A DNA stretch of 64,000 nucleotides from the NCBI RefSeq assembly GCF_000715015.1, contig NZ_JMIW01000001.1, forward strand, positions 434,001 through 498,000, read 5' to 3'. The notes beneath the pieces are model-generated. The model searched no databases. It was given only the letters and a program-made list of their open reading frames with translations, and was not told the origin of the DNA. The position numbers and the translations under genes were made by a program. Positions 58,769 to 64,000 of this stretch are shown here, one piece after another; positions within the stretch are counted from its first letter, which is position 1, and each line of letters opens with the position of its first letter. Source of the stretch: Erythrobacter longus (GTDB taxonomy: Bacteria; Pseudomonadota; Alphaproteobacteria; Sphingomonadales; Sphingomonadaceae).

Positions 58769-59616
58769 GGGATGGGAAGCGCCCGCATGCCAGAGATGAA
58801 CACATCAAACGCCAGATCCCCCTGCCGCCACGGCGATTGGCGTTCATCGGTGCGCTTGTTCACTGCGATAGCGGTCTTGCGAAACACCTCGTCCAAGGAC
58901 TGACGCCGGTCGATCTGCTTGGCAAATTCAATCGCAAAGGGGCTGCCTTTGCCCGGTTGATCGCCATCTTCGGCGACATTGCCCGGCTCGGTCGAGAAGA
59001 ACGCAACCGCCGAAAGCCCGCGCAGATTGCCAAGCTGTGCCAGCCCGTCGCCTGCGCCCGACATATCTTCTAACCGGATAAACGAAAGGCTGCGTGTGGT
59101 CCCGTCGATCTCGATTATATCCAGAGCCGCCTCCGGCTCTGCATTGAAGAACGGATTGTTGCGGCAGGCATCAATAATGATCACGGCCCCGCGCGCGCGT
59201 GCCGTTATCTGACCAACCAGCGCATCCAGAGGGATAAGCGAGACACCGTCAGAGCTAAGCAGATAATTGAGCCCATCAAATTGAAACCCGTGGCCCGCAT
59301 AATAGAACAAGCCGATATCATCGCCCGATAGCGTATCGAGCCACGCGTCGAACCCTTCTTGCCAGTCCTGGGCGGTTGGTTCTTCCAAGACGGTCAGGTC
59401 GCGCACATTGGTAGAACGCAAGGACGAGCGGATCAGGCGCAGATCAGCAATTGGATTGGCGAGCCGCAACTGTTCATCCTGAGCCTTATCGTAATTGGAC
59501 GCGACAAGGAGCGCTTTCACCTCGGCCTGTGCGACGCTGGGCGAAATCAATGCAGCAAAAGCGAGTGCTAAAACGCCGAGGAGACGCACGCTCAAGAAAC
59601 GCATAACCACCATCAC
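58765..59616 (-). CDS. Exported caspase-like (peptidase C14) protein
   Basis: A 283-residue protein with a signal peptide (about 1-31, ending AQA). The caspase-fold domain contains the catalytic His109 in YYAGHGFQ and Cys151 in IIDACRNNPF, both intact, so it should be an active cysteine peptidase (metacaspase or orthocaspase type). A start at Met5 (59604) is also possible. The neighbouring beta-barrel gene overlaps it by 4 bp, and the lipoprotein methyltransferase gene by 4 bp, which suggests a common envelope role. The target is unknown. Confidence 0.88.
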   Translation of the reverse strand: MMVVMRFLSVRLLGVLALAFAALISPSVAQAEVKALLVASNYDKAQDEQLRLANPIADLRLIRSSLRSTNVRDLTVLEEPTAQDWQEGFDAWLDTLSGDDIGLFYYAGHGFQFDGLNYLLSSDGVSLIPLDALVGQITARARGAVIIIDACRNNPFFNAEPEAALDIIEIDGTTRSLSFIRLEDMSGAGDGLAQLGNLRGLSAVAFFSTEPGNVAEDGDQPGKGSPFAIEFAKQIDRRQSLDEVFRKTAIAVNKRTDERQSPWRQGDLAFDVFISGMRALPIP

Positions 59617-60650
59617 AATCTCAATGACAAGCCTAAGTTTAACCCATGATTGACGCGCGCATCGGAGAAGCTTTGCTCCCCTGTGACCGGAAAGAAGAGC
59701 ACAGCGCGATACCGCACATCAAGCGCCAACTGATCTGACAGGATAAATTGAGCGCCAACCGCAATATCGGGTCCAAAACTGAATTCATCGGCGTTTTCGA
59801 AGTCGGAATTAAGCTCGGCGCCGCCTTGCGTGATCGGCCGGGTGATGACCCGCGCGGTGTAGGCGGGCTGATAACTTGCGTGCACCATGCCGTTTGCAAA
59901 GGCGACGGCGTTGTCACCAAAGGGCGCGAACATTGTGACCCCTGCCCGCGCGCTGGCCGTTGTCAGCTGCGCCTCGTTCGTCGTCGCAAATTCCAGCACG
60001 CTGGATTGAGGGGGAACAAATGTGCCGGTTTCAACGGTCTGTATCTCGGATGCGATATTCCCGGTTTGGGCGCTGCGCACATTGATCTGTGCATCGGCTT
60101 CAATCCGCTCAAATCGAACGCCTGCGAAAATCGCAAACTGTTCATTCTGGCGCCTTTGCCAGGTCGCCTCGAGGTCGATCCGCTTGTAATCGACATTGCC
60201 CGAAAGCGTTTGCGTGGCGATATCGGTGATGGTGCGATCGCCTGCGGTTAACGTCGAAGTCGCTGCGGAAAGAAGCTCGATTTCGCCTGACCCCTCGCCA
60301 TAGCCAGCGCTAAAGGTAAAACGGTCGCGATCATCGCCAAAATTGACCATGCCGCCATACATCGCAAAGCCGATCTGGTTCGCGGTCACCCCTTCCCCTT
60401 CGAAAGAGGTATCAAGCGCAACATCATCGGTCTGAAACAGGTCGCGCACATTTTGCAGGAAAGCCTCGTCCGGCTGCTGCACGATGAGCGCCTGATCGCT
60501 GCCATCAGAGGTGCGAAGGTTTGAGTTATCAAAGTAATAGGCGACCCGCGGGCCAATAATCACATCGGCCGCTGCTGGGCTCGCGCTCGCAATGGCGGCC
60601 AGGCAAAGGCCGCTACGCAGCAGCGCTCTATTCGACATCCTCAACATCAA
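59613..60650 (-). CDS. Putative beta-barrel outer-membrane protein
   Basis: A 345-residue protein with a signal peptide (about 1-28, ending SPAAA-DV), alternating beta strands (for example FTFSAGYGEGSGEIELL, FAIFAGVRFERIEADAQI, LALDVRYRAVLFF) and a terminal strand ending in GLSLRL. It resembles OmpW/porin-like barrels but is not assigned to a family. Its start lies inside the prfB 3' end by 23 bp (a Met 4 codons in would reduce this). It overlaps the caspase-like gene by 4 bp. Confidence 0.7.
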   Translation of the reverse strand: MMLRMSNRALLRSGLCLAAIASASPAAADVIIGPRVAYYFDNSNLRTSDGSDQALIVQQPDEAFLQNVRDLFQTDDVALDTSFEGEGVTANQIGFAMYGGMVNFGDDRDRFTFSAGYGEGSGEIELLSAATSTLTAGDRTITDIATQTLSGNVDYKRIDLEATWQRRQNEQFAIFAGVRFERIEADAQINVRSAQTGNIASEIQTVETGTFVPPQSSVLEFATTNEAQLTTASARAGVTMFAPFGDNAVAFANGMVHASYQPAYTARVITRPITQGGAELNSDFENADEFSFGPDIAVGAQFILSDQLALDVRYRAVLFFPVTGEQSFSDARVNHGLNLGLSLRL

Positions 60651-61755
60651 CCGTTTCTCCTGTCACACGCTGGGCAAGTGCCGCAGATATGTAGCCGTCG
60701 ATTTCCCCATCCAGCACTTTGTCCGGCGAAGAGCTGGTGAAGCCTGTTCGAAGGTCTTTCACCATTTGATAGGGTTGCAAAACATATGAGCGGATTTGAT
60801 GGCCCCAGCCAATCTCGCTTTTTTCCTGATATTCGCCAGATGCCTCTGCCTCGCGGATCGCCATTTCGCGTTCAAACAGGCGCGCTTTGAGCATATTCAT
60901 CGCGGTGGCGCGGTTCTTGTGCTGTGACCGGTCGTTCTGGCTTGCCACTACAATGCCGGTGGGCTGGTGGGTAATGCGAACGGCGCTGTCGGTGGTGTTG
61001 ACGTGCTGACCACCTGCGCCCGACGCCCGGTAGGTGTCGACCTTGAGGTCGGCGGGGTTGATCTCGATGTCGATATCGTCGTCGATCACGGGGTAAACCC
61101 AGACGGATGAAAAGCTGGTGTGGCGCTTGGCCGCGCTGTCATACGGGCTGATCCGGACAAGGCGGTGGACGCCGCTTTCGGTCTTGGCATAGCCGTATGC
61201 GTTCTCGCCCTTGACCAGCAATGTTGCCGACTTGATGCCCGCCTGATCGCCTGCCTGATATTCGACTGTCTCTACCTTGAACCCGCGCCTTTCGGCCCAG
61301 CGGCCATACATTCGGAACAGCATTTCGGCCCAGTCCTGGCTTTCAGTGCCGCCTGCGCCTGCGTGGATTTCGATATAGGTGTCGTTGGCGTCAGCCTCGC
61401 CCGAAAGCAGCGCTTGAACCTTGTCGGCGTCGGCGCGCATGGCCAGTTTCTCAAGGCTGGCAAGACCATCTTTGATGATGCTTTCCTCGCCCTCAGCCTC
61501 TCCCATTTCGATGAATTCCACCGCATCGCCCATTTCGGCGCTGATGTTGTTGACCGTATTGACTGCCGTTTCGAGCAGTTTCTGCTCGCGGCTGATCTTT
61601 TGTGCTTCTTTGGGGTTGTCCCAAAGCGTGGGGTCCTGAACCCGTGCATTCAGTTCATCCAGACGCCGCAAAGCACTGTCCCAATCAAGCGATTGGCGAA
61701 CGAGACCGAGCGCTGCTTCGATCCGGTCAATATAAGCTTGGGCCTCGGCCCGCAT
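60628..61755 (-). CDS. prfB: Peptide chain release factor 2
   Basis: A 375-residue class I release factor for UAA and UGA. The GGQ motif is at 248-250 (SGAGGQHVNT) and the codon-reading tripeptide is SPY (203-205) rather than SPF, as in many alphaproteobacteria. No in-frame TGA or +1 slippery site is seen near codon 25, so the programmed frameshift of E. coli prfB appears absent. Its 3' end overlaps the outer-membrane protein gene by 23 bp. Confidence 0.95.
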   Translation of the reverse strand: MRAEAQAYIDRIEAALGLVRQSLDWDSALRRLDELNARVQDPTLWDNPKEAQKISREQKLLETAVNTVNNISAEMGDAVEFIEMGEAEGEESIIKDGLASLEKLAMRADADKVQALLSGEADANDTYIEIHAGAGGTESQDWAEMLFRMYGRWAERRGFKVETVEYQAGDQAGIKSATLLVKGENAYGYAKTESGVHRLVRISPYDSAAKRHTSFSSVWVYPVIDDDIDIEINPADLKVDTYRASGAGGQHVNTTDSAVRITHQPTGIVVASQNDRSQHKNRATAMNMLKARLFEREMAIREAEASGEYQEKSEIGWGHQIRSYVLQPYQMVKDLRTGFTSSSPDKVLDGEIDGYISAALAQRVTGETVDVEDVE

Positions 61756-61848
61756 GAGAATTCCTTTGGATTTGTTTGGCCGCCTGCGATTAGCGAGCGT
61801 AGGTCAATTGTAAAGCGCCGGATCGGATGATCCGACGGGTTAGCCAGA

Positions 61849-62379
61849 TTACTTCGAAATCGCGCGAACCGCCTGAAGCGTTTTGGAGACATGGGCGCGG
61901 TAATCGCTGTCCGAGTGCACAAGCGCAATCCGGCCATCGGGCGCGATGACGTAAGACGTGCGACTGGCAAGGCCCGAAGACCCGAGCGCGACGTCATAGG
62001 CGGAAATCAACTCCTCTCCCGCAACGCCGACGGGAAAGGCGTCGCGGCACTCTTCTTTGCTGAACCGTTTCAGGGTTTCAATATCGTCATTGGACATGCC
62101 AATCACGCTTGCCCCTTCTTTGCGAAACTCAGGCATTGCCTCTGCAAAAGCGTTTGCCTCCAACGTGCAGCCAGAAGTGAAAGCCTTGGGGTAGAAATAG
62201 AGCACCACCGGGCCGCGGCGAAGGGCCGCCGCGAGCGAAAAACCCATTTCCTTGCCTGCGAGCGCGGCCCTTGTCGTGAAGGCAGGTGCCTGCTCTCCAA
62301 CAGGGAGATCGGCTGCAGCAGGGGTTGCCAGGCCAAGGCTCGCAACCAACGTGAAAAGAGCCAATTTCGATCTGCGCAT
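61849..62379 (-). CDS. Exported peroxiredoxin (Bcp/PrxQ-like)
   Basis: A 176-residue protein with a signal peptide (MRRSKLALFTLVASLGLATP, ending AAAD). The AhpC/TSA-type domain has the peroxidatic Cys71 in AFTSGCTLEA and the following SYVIAPDGRI. The second Cys of two-Cys Bcp enzymes is not at the usual spacing, so a one-Cys mechanism or an alternative partner Cys near residue 111 is possible. It should reduce peroxides in the periplasm. It overlaps the penicillin-binding protein gene by one base. Confidence 0.85.
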   Translation of the reverse strand: MRRSKLALFTLVASLGLATPAAADLPVGEQAPAFTTRAALAGKEMGFSLAAALRRGPVVLYFYPKAFTSGCTLEANAFAEAMPEFRKEGASVIGMSNDDIETLKRFSKEECRDAFPVGVAGEELISAYDVALGSSGLASRTSYVIAPDGRIALVHSDSDYRAHVSKTLQAVRAISK

Positions 62380-64000
62380 CAGTAGATTCCACCCTGTTCT
62401 TCGGCAAAGTTTTCAGGCTGCGCCTCTGTGCGGCGAGCCGAATTACCACCCTCGCGCCCGGCCTTGATCAAAGCAAGAATTTCATCGCGCTTGGCGGCGA
62501 TTTCGTCCTGACGCGTCGAACGCTCTGGTTCGGTATCAGGTTTGAACGCCTCCCATATGACATCTGATTTCGCATCGTTGCTGGGCCAGCCTGCTTGCAC
62601 ACGCTTGCCCGTGCGCCGGTCCACCCGGACCATGCGGATGCCCTCTGGTGCAACAGGCGGCAGGTCCGACCAATGATCGCGCGAGTTTTTGATCAAATCC
62701 TTGATAATTGGGGCAACAATCGTCCCGCCATAAGCATAGCCGCCCATATTGCGCGGGTTATCAAATCCCACGTAAGCGCCAGCAACGAGCCGCTGCGTAC
62801 CTCCGACAAACCAGACGTCTTTTGGACCAGAAGTGGTGCCGGTTTTGCCAAACAATGGCAGGCCAAGGTCGTTCAGAACGGTCGCTGTCCCGCGTGTGAC
62901 GACGCCTTCAAGCATATGCATGATCTGAAACGCGGTGCGCGCATCCATCGCCTGACGGCCCTTGATCCCGAAGCGCGGCATGGATGAACCATCGTAGGCC
63001 GCCATATTGCAGCCATTACAGGGACGATTGTCTGCACGCCAGATCACCTTGCCCATGCGGTCTTGCACATAGTCGATGACGGTTGGACTGTTCAAACGCC
63101 CATGGTTCGCAAGCGCACCGTACGCCGCCACAAGGCGCGAAACGGTTGTCTCTTCGGACCCCAAAGAAGTCGCTGCATAAGGGTCTGCATCATCGCTGAT
63201 ATCAAGCGCTTTGATCGTCTTGACCACATTTTCCATGCCCGCCTGCATCCCGATCTGGACGGTCATAATGTTCTGCGATTGCTCAAGCCCGTAACGCATC
63301 GGGAATTGACCGGCGCGCCCGCCGCGAATGCACTTTTCGCCCAGCTGGCGGCCCTGATAATAACAATAGCGCGTGTTATCGATCTCAGTCGATGGGGTCA
63401 TCCCATTGTCGAGACCTGTTGCATAGACGAACGGTTTGATGGTCGAACCCGGCTGACGCATGGCCTGTGTCGCGCGGTTAAAATCAGACAGCCGGTCATC
63501 GAACCCGCCCTGCATCGCAAGCACACGGCCCGTCTGCGCGTTTTGAACCACAAGCCCGCCTTCAGCAGCGGGCGGAGTTTCAACGCGGAAACCATTGCCG
63601 CTCGGGCTGACCGTGATGACATCGCCCGCTTTCAAAGCATTGGGCAGATTGGTAAGCGGCGCTTCAACGCCATCGGAAAAGCCCACAGTGGCAGACGAAC
63701 CCGTGCGCGTCGTCACAACGCCCACCCGCCAGTCTTCGTATCGAACCGAAAGGAACGAGCTGGCAAGCTGCCCTGCCCAATTGCCTTCACTCATATCAAT
63801 GGTCGCAATCGGGCCAGACCATGCGCGCCCACCCTGATACCGCATAAGCCCTCGGCGAAGGCTGTCTCGCGCTGCTTTCTGCATCTCCACATCCAGCGAA
63901 GTGCGCACCCACAGCCCGCCTGCATAAACGCTGTTTTCGCCATCTTCTGCGGTTTCGCCAAAATCTGCGATGAGCTGGCGGCGGACTTCTTCGAGGAAGT
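62379..64000 (-). CDS. mrcA: Penicillin-binding protein 1A (bifunctional transglycosylase/transpeptidase), 5' end missing
   Basis: The frame stays open to the right edge (540 codons seen), so the N-terminal signal anchor and transglycosylase domain are outside. The visible part begins in an OB-fold/linker (SLDVEMQKAARD, GLVVQNAQTGRVLAMQGGF) and contains the transpeptidase active site: SxxK in RQPGSTIKPF, SxN in EQSQNIM, and KTG in FGKTGTTSGPKD. The C-terminus is a charged tail ending EEQGGIY. It builds and cross-links peptidoglycan. The window holds only the C-terminal portion. Confidence 0.95.
   Translation of the reverse strand, partial: FLEEVRRQLIADFGETAEDGENSVYAGGLWVRTSLDVEMQKAARDSLRRGLMRYQGGRAWSGPIATIDMSEGNWAGQLASSFLSVRYEDWRVGVVTTRTGSSATVGFSDGVEAPLTNLPNALKAGDVITVSPSGNGFRVETPPAAEGGLVVQNAQTGRVLAMQGGFDDRLSDFNRATQAMRQPGSTIKPFVYATGLDNGMTPSTEIDNTRYCYYQGRQLGEKCIRGGRAGQFPMRYGLEQSQNIMTVQIGMQAGMENVVKTIKALDISDDADPYAATSLGSEETTVSRLVAAYGALANHGRLNSPTVIDYVQDRMGKVIWRADNRPCNGCNMAAYDGSSMPRFGIKGRQAMDARTAFQIMHMLEGVVTRGTATVLNDLGLPLFGKTGTTSGPKDVWFVGGTQRLVAGAYVGFDNPRNMGGYAYGGTIVAPIIKDLIKNSRDHWSDLPPVAPEGIRMVRVDRRTGKRVQAGWPSNDAKSDVIWEAFKPDTEPERSTRQDEIAAKRDEILALIKAGREGGNSARRTEAQPENFAEEQGGIY

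Overview
The window reads as a core chromosomal segment of an alphaproteobacterium, most likely order Sphingomonadales (Erythrobacteraceae-like). This is inferred from gene content and order: ppiD-trpE ... trpGDC-moaC-moeA-lexA-comEC-gltX-gltA, a 14-subunit nuo operon followed by birA-coaX-rnj-DUF1467, a GTTC-N7-GTTC SOS box at lexA, DUF1178/DUF1467/DUF2336-type families and a fabA-fabB pair. No rRNA, CRISPR array, phage, integrase or transposase was seen. The species was not identified.

Layout. 0-2.6 kb: tRNA-Arg(CCT), a DUF1178 protein, a nitrilase-family amidase and grxC on the minus strand, facing an hsp20 gene with a sigma-32-like promoter and a ROSE-like RNA thermometer. 2.6-6.0 kb: tpiA, secG and pyrG (minus). 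6.3-17.2 kb (plus): ppiD, the tryptophan genes trpE, trpG, trpD, trpC interrupted by three unrelated genes (DUF2233 lipoprotein, prolyl iminopeptidase, DUF2809 protein), then moaC, moeA and an SOS-controlled lexA. 17.2-22.4 kb: comEC (minus), gltX and gltA (plus), closed by a strong bidirectional terminator.

22.4-29.2 kb is the least understood part. A four-gene minus-strand cluster encodes an Hpt-like protein, a nucleotidyltransferase-like membrane protein, a DUF2336-like protein and a histidine-kinase-like ATPase. It lies head to head with an 865-residue membrane-anchored coiled-coil protein. The kinase-like protein has Pro where the phospho-accepting His of the H-box should be, and the Hpt-like protein has Leu at the equivalent position. 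The set therefore looks like a signalling module that does not use canonical His phosphotransfer, and it is my main candidate for an undescribed system.

29.2-50.2 kb (minus) is one long transcription unit: nuoA-N (complex I), then birA, coaX, rnj and a DUF1467 gene. It carries unusual passengers: two exported proteins, a lipoprotein, a 94-residue membrane protein, and five tiny membrane proteins (30-66 residues) between nuoE and nuoF whose stop and start codons all overlap. Three palindromic repeats of different families sit in the only large gaps of the operon.

50.4-64 kb: an aldehyde dehydrogenase, a thiolase, an SH3-domain protein, a 2-hydroxyacid dehydrogenase, a lipase-like hydrolase, a GNAT acetyltransferase, fabB-fabA (unsaturated fatty acid synthesis), and a cluster of prfB, a beta-barrel-like outer-membrane protein, an exported caspase-like protease and a lipoprotein methyltransferase. 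The window ends with an exported peroxiredoxin and a PBP1A-type penicillin-binding protein cut by the right edge.
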